Below are positions 8,109-15,074 of a stretch of 45,807 nucleotides of DNA, piece after piece; the first letter of the stretch is position 1; every line of letters begins with the position of its first letter. The stretch is from Bacillus sanguinis. Its GTDB lineage: Bacteria; Bacillota; Bacilli; Bacillales; Bacillaceae_G. The stretch covers positions 1 through 45,807 of the forward strand of contig NZ_BOQB01000027.1 of assembly GCF_018332475.1 (NCBI RefSeq), read 5' to 3'. Below the pieces are notes generated by a model, which was given only the letters and a program-made list of their open reading frames with translations, ran no database searches and had not been told where the DNA came from. Position numbers and translations under genes: made by a program.

Positions 8109-8533
8109 GATTGGTTTATATTATTGATCAAACAGATTTTGAGATACTGAAATTATTAGGAGAAAACTCAAGAATACAATGGAAAGAGCTTGGCCAAAAA
8201 ATACATATGACGGGGCAGGCCGTAGGAAACCGAATTCGAAGATTAGAGGATTTAGGGATTATTGAGCAATACACAATCGCAATAAACCGAATCAAATTAG
8301 GACAAGTAGTGACTGCATTTGTTACTTTATTCGTAACAACAGCTAATCACCAAGAGTTTATGAATTTCTTTCAAGGAGAAGAAGGGATTTCTGAAGTACA
8401 CCGTATAAGTGGTGAGGGGTGTTATTTATTAAAAACACATTTTGCTTCCAATGAAGACTTAGATAACTTTCTAGGACGACTATTAAAATACGGGAATTAT
8501 CGTGTTAACTTATCAATAGGAAAGTTGAAATAA
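8102..8533 (+). CDS. Lrp/AsnC-family transcriptional regulator
   Basis: A feast/famine regulator of up to 143 aa. The N-terminal winged helix-turn-helix (DQTDFEILKLLGENSRIQWKELG to RIRRLEDLGII) is followed by a RAM/AsnC ligand-binding domain (SEVHRISGEGCYLLKTHF). It is divergent from the carbonic anhydrase/cynS unit and is likely its regulator. The start is uncertain. GTG 8102 has no upstream ribosome binding site, whereas AAAGGA (8105-8110) is placed for TTG 8111 (too close) or for an unusual ATT at 8120. The ATT aligns with the ATG of the paralogue at 10145. Confidence 0.85.
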   Translation: MKGLVYIIDQTDFEILKLLGENSRIQWKELGQKIHMTGQAVGNRIRRLEDLGIIEQYTIAINRIKLGQVVTAFVTLFVTTANHQEFMNFFQGEEGISEVHRISGEGCYLLKTHFASNEDLDNFLGRLLKYGNYRVNLSIGKLK

Positions 8534-8626
8534 GGTTTCTTTTCCTTGGAGGGGATGGTAACATTATTTGCTACACTTTATTTGTATAGAGATAATGAAG
8601 TCGTTTAATGTTTATCTTAAATAGTC

Positions 8627-8666
8627 AAAGCCTTACTACAATTTATGTGTAGTAAGGCTTTTTTAA
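8627..8666 (+). terminator. Terminator of the Lrp-like gene
   Basis: A 14-bp stem (8627-8640 with 8648-8661) around AAGCCTTACTAC, with a 7-nt loop and a following T-run. Confidence 0.85.
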
Positions 8667-8690
8667 GGGAGTCATAAATAATTTCGCCTT

Positions 8691-8720
8691 AAAAAAATCC
8701 TGTAGCTCAGTACAGGATTT
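8691..8720 (-). terminator. Terminator of the two-repeat lipoprotein gene
   Basis: A perfect 10-bp stem AAATCCTGTA/TACAGGATTT with a 6-nt loop. The seven A residues on the plus strand form the T-run on the minus strand. Confidence 0.85.
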
Positions 8721-8734
8721 GTAATAAAATGTTT

Positions 8735-9700
8735 TTAAAAGCTAAATTGTGGTTTCATATCACTTTTATAAGGCTCATGTTCAACGAATATAGTTATGTC
8801 CTTACCAGCTTGATCTTTACCGGTTCTTTTATACGTAAATTTATTCTTATTCAACTCGGTAAGTTCAAGAGCGGCACCATATTTATTATTTCCAAGTGAA
8901 ACATGAGCTCTTATTTTATTTTCGTGTAAAACATCGAAGTAGCCATAGTCACCACGGCTTTGACCTGTTTCGCTATTGAAGAACTCATATTTATTAGATT
9001 TGTCATCAAATTTTGCTAGACTAATAAAATTTGAATTAAACTGTGTTACGTCATTACCAGCTTCATCTAATACTTTTGTTCCGTGCCAAAGGGTTCCACC
9101 TAAAATTTTATCTCCATCAATGTTTTTAACGATATCGCCTGTAGTCGTGTTCAGTTGCTTGTCCGGATCAGTGAAAGAAAGCTCGTTTTCTTTATATGGA
9201 ACATGTTCAACGAAGACTTCTACATCTTTACCGTTAGCATCTTTCCCCATTCGTTTATAAGTAAATACATTCTTATTTAGCTTTTTCATGTCAACAACAG
9301 CTTGATATTTCATTGATTCTGAAATTAATATTCTCTTCTTACCATCATTTGTGATAAAGAAAGTTCCTTTATCGCCACGACTTGCACCTGTTTTAGCATC
9401 AAAGAATTCATATCTTCCAGACTTTGCATCATATTTTGCAAGACCAATGAAGTTTGCATTCTCTTTTGTTACATCATTTTTATCTTTGTCGTATACTTTT
9501 GTACCTTGCCAATTTGTATCGCTAAGAATGTTAGCCATTTTTTGGCCTTTCGTTAACTTATTTTCCTTTTTTGTTTCTTTAGCAACTTGTTCTTGTTTCG
9601 GCTTACTATGATTTTCTTCAGCTTTAGTACCAACACACCCTGTTAGTGCTAATGTGAATCCGAGCAATATAGATGATAGTGTTTTCGTTTTTTTGTTCAT
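8735..9700 (-). CDS. Two-repeat lipoprotein (DUF4822-like)
   Basis: A secreted lipoprotein of 321 aa. It has signal peptide MNKKTKTLSSILLGFTLALTG with lipobox LTGC (Cys at residue 22), a Lys/Glu-rich linker to about residue 55, and two homologous domains of about 120 residues. Each domain starts WQGTKVYD or WHGTKVLD, contains NFIGLAKYD or NFISLAKFD, then YEFFDAKTG or YEFFNSETG and SRGDKG or SRGDYG, and ends with VFVEHVPYK or IFVEHEPYK. This pattern recalls the DUF4822 family, whose function is unknown. The gene has its own terminator, and no operon partner is evident. Confidence 0.85.
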   Translation of the reverse strand: MNKKTKTLSSILLGFTLALTGCVGTKAEENHSKPKQEQVAKETKKENKLTKGQKMANILSDTNWQGTKVYDKDKNDVTKENANFIGLAKYDAKSGRYEFFDAKTGASRGDKGTFFITNDGKKRILISESMKYQAVVDMKKLNKNVFTYKRMGKDANGKDVEVFVEHVPYKENELSFTDPDKQLNTTTGDIVKNIDGDKILGGTLWHGTKVLDEAGNDVTQFNSNFISLAKFDDKSNKYEFFNSETGQSRGDYGYFDVLHENKIRAHVSLGNNKYGAALELTELNKNKFTYKRTGKDQAGKDITIFVEHEPYKSDMKPQFSF

Positions 9701-10144
9701 TTTTATCGTCTCCTCATTTTATAATTTTCATGTTATTCACATGGCTTTAAGTAGTACAGTTTGTGATTATAGTAGCAGTTCGTTCTTCTAAAATTTTGTT
9801 ATATGAAAAGCTTCGGGCTGAATCAATGAACTTATTTGCTACGTTTATTATGTTAATCCTCGAGTATAAACTGCCTCTAAATAAAACATTAAAAAAAGAT
9901 AAACTAATTCCTAAAAAATTTTCATATTTATAAAAAACAACCGCTACTTTGCTGTATTATTCTTTTAAATACTTGGTTTCTACAGGTAACTCAAAGACAT
10001 ATTGTAAAGAAAAGGGACGCCGTTAACCAGATTAATAATGGAATTCCTAATATGGTTAATCAATTATATTGCAAAATTTTTGAGCAAAACTGTAGGGGAA
10101 ATGAAAAGTTTATAGAAGTTGATTCATATAGGAAGGGGATGGCT
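9701..10144. other. Intergenic region with a permease gene fragment
   Basis: There is no intact gene in 444 nt. Bases 10030-10061 match bases 5576-5607 (inside the NCS2 permease gene) at 29 of 32 positions. The minus-strand reading ILGIPLLI resembles ILGISLLI of the permease, so this is probably a remnant of a second permease gene. The rest is AT-rich and without clear signals. Confidence 0.5.
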
Positions 10145-10573
10145 ATGTTTGATTCAACAGATTTTAAAATTATACAGTTACTACAAGAAAATGCTAGGAT
10201 GAATTGGAAGGAAATCGGAGAGATAGTACATTTGACTGGCCAGGCTGTTGGGAAACGAATTAATAAATTAGAAGAGGCAGGTGTCATTCAAAAATATACG
10301 ATAGATATCGACAGAGCTAAGCTGGAAGGATCTATCATGACCTTTGTTACGCTATTTTTGCATGCACCACATTATCATAATCAAATTCAAACCTTTTTCA
10401 TAAAAACGGACGTAATTACTGAAATGTATCGTATAAGTGGCGATGGGTGTTATATCATGATTCTTCATACCTCTTCGCATCAGCAATTAGAAGAGACTCT
10501 TGCAGATGTTTTACATTATGGTGATTATCGTATAAATACTGTCATTAAGACAATTGAAAAAAAGAAAGAATAA
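10145..10573 (+). CDS. Lrp/AsnC-family transcriptional regulator, second copy
   Basis: A 142-aa paralogue of the regulator at 8.1 kb. The helix-turn-helix reads DSTDFKIIQLLQENARMNWKEIG to RINKLEEAGVI, and the RAM domain has TEMYRISGDGCYIMILH. ATG 10145 is chosen because GGAAGGGG ends 6 nt upstream and the sequence then aligns with the paralogue from its second residue. An open frame runs further upstream to 10052 but lacks a ribosome binding site and similarity. The next gene (isochorismatase-like) is convergent, so the target is not obvious. Autoregulation or control of a lost permease locus is possible. Confidence 0.88.
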   Translation: MFDSTDFKIIQLLQENARMNWKEIGEIVHLTGQAVGKRINKLEEAGVIQKYTIDIDRAKLEGSIMTFVTLFLHAPHYHNQIQTFFIKTDVITEMYRISGDGCYIMILHTSSHQQLEETLADVLHYGDYRINTVIKTIEKKKE

Positions 10574-10600
10574 GAGATTTATCCTTTCTTTTTTCATATG
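10554..10600. terminator. Terminator between convergent genes
   Basis: An A-rich/T-rich stem, GAAAAAAAGAAAG against CTTTCTTTTTTC, overlaps the end of the Lrp-like gene. It could end transcription in both directions. Confidence 0.5.
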
Positions 10601-10613
10601 GAACTGTAATTCT

Positions 10614-11171
10614 TTATTTTCTTTTGTTTATAAAACAGTTTGTTGACATAACTTTTGCATAAATATCACCAAACTCTAATGCGCTCATAAACGATTGATG
10701 AGCGTGTACTGCGGGGATTAGATTTCCTTGGAATTCTAAATCTTTTGTTGTACAAGCATCTTCAATTACAACACATTGAAATCCTAAATCACTGGCAGCG
10801 CGTACTGTTGCATCAATACATACATGAGTCATCATACCGCAAATGACTAGTTGGTCTATTTTCTCTTCTTTTAATGTTTGTAATAAGTTAGTTCTTAAAA
10901 AACTGTTAGGGTGATGTTTTTGTATAACTCTTTCATTAGCAATCGGTTGAACATCATCGTGAATTTGAACACCTAATGTGTTGGGTAAGAAGAAAGTAGC
11001 TCCTTCATTGTTCGCAATATGTTGTACATGAATAACTGTTTTATGTGTTTCACGAAATAACCTCAATACTTCCTTTGCTTTTTGAACGGATTTTTCAGGT
11101 TGATGTAATTCCATATTGCCGCCTTCAAAGTAATCATTTTGTATGTCTACTAATAGTAACGCTTCGTTCAT
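10614..11171 (-). CDS. Isochorismatase-family cysteine hydrolase
   Basis: A cytosolic hydrolase of 185 aa with the isochorismatase/nicotinamidase Rossmann-like fold. The catalytic triad is visible as D9 (LLLVDIQNDY), K85 (VIQKHHPNSF) and C118 (MMTHVCIDAT), and the cis-peptide region ICGMMTH is present. The family hydrolyses amide or vinyl-ether bonds in small molecules. The substrate here cannot be read from sequence. It is monocistronic and convergent with the second Lrp gene. Confidence 0.9.
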   Translation of the reverse strand: MNEALLLVDIQNDYFEGGNMELHQPEKSVQKAKEVLRLFRETHKTVIHVQHIANNEGATFFLPNTLGVQIHDDVQPIANERVIQKHHPNSFLRTNLLQTLKEEKIDQLVICGMMTHVCIDATVRAASDLGFQCVVIEDACTTKDLEFQGNLIPAVHAHQSFMSALEFGDIYAKVMSTNCFINKRK

Positions 11172-11440
11172 CGTTATTCCCCCATACTTATTGATTCAGC
11201 ACTTTAGTTGTACTGTACCGTTATTATATAAAGTGCAACTATGTGGAAGTAATAACGTCGTGAAACGATTTTGATGTATATAGTTTCATTATGAAAAAGA
11301 TAAAGGATACAAAGAAAAGATGGGGATAATTTGTTTGTAGATTTTTGATGTAGAAATAGAAAGTGTATGTTAACTTAATGATCCATCTAATAATATGTTC
11401 ACCTAGACGAATCATTAAGTAACAAAAGTTCTTTTTATTT

Positions 11441-11680
11441 TCATGCGTTATTATCGATTTTTAGTGATAGCTTTTGTTGTTCTTTTAATTTTTCAGGTGT
11501 CACGTCATTTCCTAAAGGATCTAATATTTTTAATCCTGTAACAGTGGTGTGGATTTGGCCGCGAATTATTTGAAGGTATTTCTCGCATAATTCCATACGC
11601 TCATTTAATTCTGTTTTTGTTAAACCTTCTTCTTTTTGTTTTTGAGCTAGTTCATTAATTCGCTTTAAAACTTCAAGCAT
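11441..11680 (-). CDS. DUF896-family small protein (YnzC-like)
   Basis: A small, charged helical protein of 79 aa. The family pattern is present: helical hairpin KRINELAQKQKEEGLTKTE, then E..ELC.KYL..IRGQI, and a tail with KILDPLGNDVTPEKL. B. subtilis YnzC belongs to this family and is part of the SOS regulon, but its molecular role is unknown. Bases 11172-11440 upstream of its stop contain 9-bp arms CTTAATGAT/ATCATTAAG (11374-11382, 11411-11419) that may act as a weak terminator. Confidence 0.85.
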   Translation of the reverse strand: MLEVLKRINELAQKQKEEGLTKTELNERMELCEKYLQIIRGQIHTTVTGLKILDPLGNDVTPEKLKEQQKLSLKIDNNA

Positions 11681-11716
11681 TGTTTTCCCGTCTTTCCATA
11701 CATAGTTTAATGAATA

Positions 11717-11755
11717 GTGTTTATCGTACTCTCACTCCAAAAGTGCGATAAACAC
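11717..11755. other. Stable two-part hairpin between divergent genes
   Basis: An outer 10-bp stem GTGTTTATCG/CGATAAACAC and an inner CACT/AGTG stem with a CCAAA loop, separated by a 6-nt bulge. There is no T-run. It sits between the DUF896 gene and a doubtful small ORF and may be an operator or an RNA structure. Confidence 0.5.
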
Positions 11756-11756
11756 G

Positions 11757-11951
11757 GTGATTAAAACTGGCTATTCCAACAAGTTACTTCATCTACAGTT
11801 AATCGAACTGTTGGGAATCCTGAATCTTTTGCTTTACCTAATGCAATCATTAAAACAAGGTTTAAAAGTACTTTGCGATTGGGGCAGCGATTATATTGAG
11901 CATAAATATCCTAATGGTGAAGTGATAGTGAAAGAGGACGATCATATTTGA
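11757..11951 (+). CDS. Doubtful 64-aa ORF
   Basis: The frame opens with GTG 11757 directly after a hairpin and has no visible ribosome binding site. The first half is leucine-rich and looks like out-of-frame sequence. The last 25 residues (CDWGSDYIEHKYPNGEVIVKEDDHI) look like genuine protein. Another frame over 11770-11900 reads plausibly (TVNRTVGNPESFALPNAII) but has an in-frame stop upstream. It may be a decayed small gene with a frameshift. No function is proposed. Confidence 0.3.
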   Translation: MIKTGYSNKLLHLQLIELLGILNLLLYLMQSLKQGLKVLCDWGSDYIEHKYPNGEVIVKEDDHI

Positions 11952-12022
11952 TTTAACACTTCTGTAAGTATAATTTTGCTATAATAAATAAGTACCTACA
12001 CGAAGGGGAGCTAAAAGAGAAC

Positions 12023-12427
12023 ATGAAGTCGTTTAATATTGATCATTTTATCGCGAGTGTTTTACAGTGGATATTAAATATAGCGCTAATTATATTATCC
12101 ATTGTCTTATCTATTTTTTTAATTAATGAGACGATTACTTTTATTCAATACATATTTTCAGCGAAGAAGTATACGTCATATAAATTGGTTGAAAGTATTA
12201 TCGTCTATTTCTTATACTTCGAGTTCATTGCATTAATTATTAAGTATTTTAAATCGAACTATCATTTCCCATTACGTTATTTTATTTATATCGGAATTAC
12301 GGCTTTAATTCGATTAATTATCGTATCTCATGAGGAACCGATGGAGACGTTATTATACGCAGGAGCGATTCTTGTTTTAGTTATTGCCTTATACATATCA
12401 AATATGAGAGATTTGAGAAAAGAGTAG
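12023..12427 (+). CDS. psiE: PsiE-family membrane protein
   Basis: A 134-aa membrane protein with four hydrophobic segments (about residues 14-40, 58-78, 85-100 and 112-128). The family signature around [26 protein letters not shown] matches PsiE, a protein induced by phosphate starvation in E. coli whose role is unknown. AAGGGGAG lies 10 nt before the ATG. It is monocistronic with a strong terminator. Confidence 0.85.
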
Positions 12428-12459
12428 TAGTGCAGACATAAGTTTGCACTACTTTTTTA
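12426..12459 (+). terminator. Terminator of psiE
   Basis: A perfect 9-bp stem AGTAGTGCA/TGCACTACT with a 10-nt loop and T6. Confidence 0.88.
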
Positions 12460-12463
12460 TATC

Positions 12464-12494
12464 TTGACCTTAAAGTTACTTGAAGGTTTACAAT
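12464..12494 (+). promoter_or_regulatory. MerR-type promoter with 19-bp spacer for speG
   Basis: -35 TTGACC (12464-12469) and -10 TACAAT (12489-12494) are separated by 19 bp instead of 17. The spacer carries a dyad, ACCTTAAAGT-T-ACTTGAAGGT (12467-12487), with 9 of 10 arm positions complementary. This overlong spacer with a dyad is the hallmark of MerR-family activators such as BmrR, BltR and Mta, which untwist the promoter. No merR-type gene is nearby, so the regulator would act in trans. Confidence 0.75.
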
Positions 12495-12570
12495 GTAAAT
12501 AGGGCGTTTGAAATTGAAAAAAATTGAGAAATTAAGTGAAGAGGTTTCTTTTACTTTGGAGGTTATAGAA

Positions 12571-13086
12571 ATGAATCAGGAATTGAAATTGCGTCCATTA
12601 GAGCGAGAAGATTTAAAGTTTGTACACGAACTTAATAATAATGCACATATTATGTCGTATTGGTTTGAAGAGCCGTATGAGGCATTCGTGGAGCTGCAAG
12701 ACTTATACGATAAACATATACATGATCAAAGTGAACGCCGATTTATCGTGGAAAAAGATAATGAAATGGTTGGATTAGTTGAGTTAGTAGAAATCGATTA
12801 TATTCACCGTAGAACGGAATTCCAAATTATTATTGATCCGAATTATCAAGGATATGGTTATGCAGCGGAAGCGACGCGTTTAGCGATGGATTACGCTTTT
12901 TCTGTATTAAATATGCATAAGATTTATTTAGTGGTGGATAAGGAAAATGAAAAAGCAGTCCATGTGTATAAAAAAGTTGGATTTATGGTGGAAGGCGAGC
13001 TTTTAGACGAGTTTTTCGTTGATGGTAACTATCATAATGCGATAAGAATGTGTATGTTCCAGAAGGAATATTTTAAAAATAAGTAG
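12571..13086 (+). CDS. speG: Spermidine N1-acetyltransferase
   Basis: A GNAT-family enzyme of 171 aa that transfers acetyl from acetyl-CoA to spermidine or spermine and detoxifies excess polyamine. The start 12571 has GGAGG 8 nt upstream; the longer frame from 12508 has none. Similarity to E. coli SpeG is very high by eye: [61 protein letters not shown] (acetyl-CoA loop), [19 protein letters not shown]. Its promoter has MerR-type geometry, recalling the BltR-controlled polyamine acetyltransferase locus (blt-bltD) of B. subtilis. Confidence 0.95.
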   Translation: MNQELKLRPLEREDLKFVHELNNNAHIMSYWFEEPYEAFVELQDLYDKHIHDQSERRFIVEKDNEMVGLVELVEIDYIHRRTEFQIIIDPNYQGYGYAAEATRLAMDYAFSVLNMHKIYLVVDKENEKAVHVYKKVGFMVEGELLDEFFVDGNYHNAIRMCMFQKEYFKNK

Positions 13087-13107
13087 TTGAATAATTTGGA
13101 ATTAATG

Positions 13108-13137
13108 TTGACGCTTCATAAAACCGTGTGCTAAAAT
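13108..13137 (+). promoter_or_regulatory. Promoter of the ABC-F/MFS leader
   Basis: -35 TTGACG (13108-13113), an 18-bp spacer and -10 TAAAAT (13132-13137). It predicts a start near 13144, some 24 nt before the leader peptide and about 380 nt before the ABC-F gene. Confidence 0.7.
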
Positions 13138-13167
13138 CCCTTTTAAGTATTAAGGAAGGTGCAGAAC

Positions 13168-13263
13168 ATGCTTTATATAAAATTTGTAAAACTCATTAGA
13201 AAACTTTGCTCCGCACAAATGTATACGGTGAAGCGTTGTACGGAGCTTAATCAAGGGGTATAA
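13168..13263 (+). CDS. Leader peptide (upstream ORF), 31 aa
   Basis: The ATG at 13168 is preceded at 8 nt by AAGGAAGG, a better ribosome binding site than many genes have. It encodes a basic peptide, MLYIKFVKLIRKLCSAQMYT then VKRCTELNQGV, stopping at TAA 13261-13263 within a GGGG/CCCC hairpin. It is probably a regulatory peptide: a drug-stalled ribosome on it would alter pairing of the downstream stems. No recognised stalling motif is seen. The peptide is not similar to leader peptides I can recall (ErmC, MefA). Confidence 0.65.
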   Translation: MLYIKFVKLIRKLCSAQMYTVKRCTELNQGV

Positions 13264-13360
13264 ATCCCCTATATTCATCGGCTGAATAACTTTTCGAAAA
13301 AGTATAGTTTACCTATGCTTATTTGGTTATGGTTTTTCAGCTGATGTATAAATAGATTAA

Positions 13361-13396
13361 GGGGCCATAGACAATGCTTTGTCTATGGCCCTTTGT
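13361..13396 (+). terminator. Leader terminator 1
   Basis: A perfect 13-bp stem, GGGCCATAGACAA (13362-13374) with TTGTCTATGGCCC (13379-13391), with loop TGCT and then TTTGTGT. The T-run is interrupted, so it may be a conditional terminator or a pause site. Confidence 0.7.
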
Positions 13397-13452
13397 GTAT
13401 ATTATTCCAATGAGCTTTTACTGTAAATTGGAGTAGTATGGGAAAAATCACG

Positions 13453-13497
13453 AAGCAGAGGGCTAGTGTCGAATGACGCTATCTCTCTGCTTTTTTT
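13453..13497 (+). terminator. Leader terminator 2, 25 nt before the ABC-F gene
   Basis: A long stem, AGCAGAG...TAGTGTC with GACGCTA...CTCTGCT, with loop GAAT and T7 (13491-13497). A canonical terminator just ahead of the ABC-F start codon with no gene between implies regulated read-through. Confidence 0.8.
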
Positions 13498-13521
13498 AAT
13501 TTCAGGAAAAGAGGAATAAAA

Positions 13522-15069
13522 ATGAGTTTACTTAAAGTTGAAAGTTTATCACATAGTTTTATAGATAAAGTATTATACGAAAGTGCTTCTTTTGATTTGC
13601 ATAAAGGAGAACATATGGGGATTGTTGGACAGAATGGTGCAGGAAAAAGTACATTAATGAAAATATTGGTGGGAGAAATTATTTCCGATAAGGGGAGCAT
13701 TAAGTGGCAACCTAATATTCAAATTGGACATCTTGATCAATATGCAGAAATTGATGGGAGCTATACCATTTCACAATATGTAAAGCGAGCCTTTTCTGAT
13801 TTGTTTGAAATGGAAAAGAGAATGAATAAGTTATATGAAGAAAGTGCGATGACTGGAGATGAGAATCAACTATTGAAAGCAGCTGAAATACAAGAGCAGC
13901 TTGAGGGTCGCGATTTTTATTCAGTAGATAGCGTAATAAATAAGGTGGCAGCCGGTTTAGGTATTGATGCTATTGGGATGGATCGTGTTATTGGCGAATT
14001 AAGTGGAGGACAACGGGCAAAGGTAATTTTAGCAAAGCTTTTATTAGAAGAGCCTAATATTTTATTACTAGATGAACCGACAAACTTTCTTGATAAAGAG
14101 CATGTTGAATGGCTTGCTAATTATTTAGTGAATTTTGAAGGGGCGTTTATTGTCGTGTCACATGATTTTGATTTTCTAGAAAAAGTGACTTCTTGCATAT
14201 GTGATGTAGAGTTTGGAACGGTGAAGAAGTATTACGGCAAATACTCAGATTTTGTAAGACAAAAGGAGCATTTGCGAAAAGATTATATTCGCCAATACTA
14301 TGCACAGCAAAAGAAAATTGAAAAAACGGAAGAGTATATTCGTAGAAATATTGCTGGAGTGAATTCAAAAATAGCACAAGGGCGTAGAAAGCAGTTGCAA
14401 CGTATGGAAAGAATTGCCCCGCCAAGTTTCACTCATAAACCGTTTATTCATTTTCAGGAACTTCCTATTTCTGTTCAGACAGTTCTCGAAGTAAATAACC
14501 TTGAAGTTGGTTACGATTTTGCTCTCTTACCAAAATTGAATTTTTCAGTAATGGGTGGGCAAAAACTTGTTATTACAGGGTTCAATGGAGTGGGGAAATC
14601 TACTTTATTAAAAACAATCGTTGGAAATATTGCTAGTATTTCTGGAGGGTTTCACTTCTCAGAGCAAATAAAGATTGGATATTATGAGCAAGATTTAAAT
14701 TGGAGCAATGATTCTTTAACGCCGCTTCAAATTATTTCAGAACAGTTTCCTAAACTAAATATGAAGGAAATACGCCATCATTTAGCTGCGTGTGGCGTGA
14801 AGGATACGCACGTTTCGCAAGAAATTCGTATGTTAAGTGGTGGTGAACAATCGAAGGTGAAACTGTGCGGATTATTGCTATCACCTTGTAACTTCTTAAT
14901 TTTAGATGAGCCGACAAATCATTTAGATGCAGAAGCGAAGGAAGCTTTGCAAAAGGCGCTAATTCAGTTTAAGGGCAGTATTATACTCGTATCTCACGAA
15001 GCAAGTTTTTATCTTGATTGGGCAGATAGCATCTTTGATATAGAGACAGGATTAGTTAGGGAGGTGTGA
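13522..15069 (+). CDS. ABC-F family ATPase, probable ribosome-protection protein
   Basis: A cytosolic protein of 515 aa with two ABC cassettes and no membrane domain. Cassette 1 has Walker A GQNGAGKST, signature LSGGQ and Walker B ILLLDEP. Cassette 2 has GFNGVGKST, LSGGEQ and FLILDEP. The charged linker (about residues 240-300, rich in RKDYIRQYYAQQKKIEKTEEYIRR) is the P-site-tRNA-interacting domain of ABC-F proteins, which reach into the ribosome and displace antibiotics or rescue stalled complexes. It is co-transcribed with a Mef-like efflux pump and preceded by an attenuator leader, matching the mef/msr and vmlR style of resistance loci. Drug specificity cannot be inferred. Confidence 0.88.
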   Translation: MSLLKVESLSHSFIDKVLYESASFDLHKGEHMGIVGQNGAGKSTLMKILVGEIISDKGSIKWQPNIQIGHLDQYAEIDGSYTISQYVKRAFSDLFEMEKRMNKLYEESAMTGDENQLLKAAEIQEQLEGRDFYSVDSVINKVAAGLGIDAIGMDRVIGELSGGQRAKVILAKLLLEEPNILLLDEPTNFLDKEHVEWLANYLVNFEGAFIVVSHDFDFLEKVTSCICDVEFGTVKKYYGKYSDFVRQKEHLRKDYIRQYYAQQKKIEKTEEYIRRNIAGVNSKIAQGRRKQLQRMERIAPPSFTHKPFIHFQELPISVQTVLEVNNLEVGYDFALLPKLNFSVMGGQKLVITGFNGVGKSTLLKTIVGNIASISGGFHFSEQIKIGYYEQDLNWSNDSLTPLQIISEQFPKLNMKEIRHHLAACGVKDTHVSQEIRMLSGGEQSKVKLCGLLLSPCNFLILDEPTNHLDAEAKEALQKALIQFKGSIILVSHEASFYLDWADSIFDIETGLVREV

Positions 15070-15074
15070 AACAT

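Larger units (their letters stand above)
13144..13521 (+). promoter_or_regulatory. Structured attenuator leader of the ABC-F/MFS operon
   Basis: In order, the leader holds a 31-codon upstream ORF, then stem GCTCCGcACAA/TTGTaCGGAGC (13208-13218, 13236-13246) inside the ORF. A GGGG/CCCC hairpin (13254-13270) spans the ORF stop. Next come long-range arms CATCGGCTGAA/TTCAGCTGATG (13276-13286, 13336-13346) enclosing an AAGTATAG/CTATGCTT hairpin. It ends with two terminator-like stems. This is the architecture of ribosome-mediated attenuation known for antibiotic-resistance ABC-F genes. No published family was matched. Confidence 0.7.

Noticed and set aside
12508-12570. Longer speG start at 12508
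   Set aside because: The extra 21 residues have no ribosome binding site and no counterpart in SpeG.
13479-13700. Minus-strand ORF over the start of the ABC-F gene
   Set aside because: It is antisense to a clear gene and crosses the attenuator terminator.
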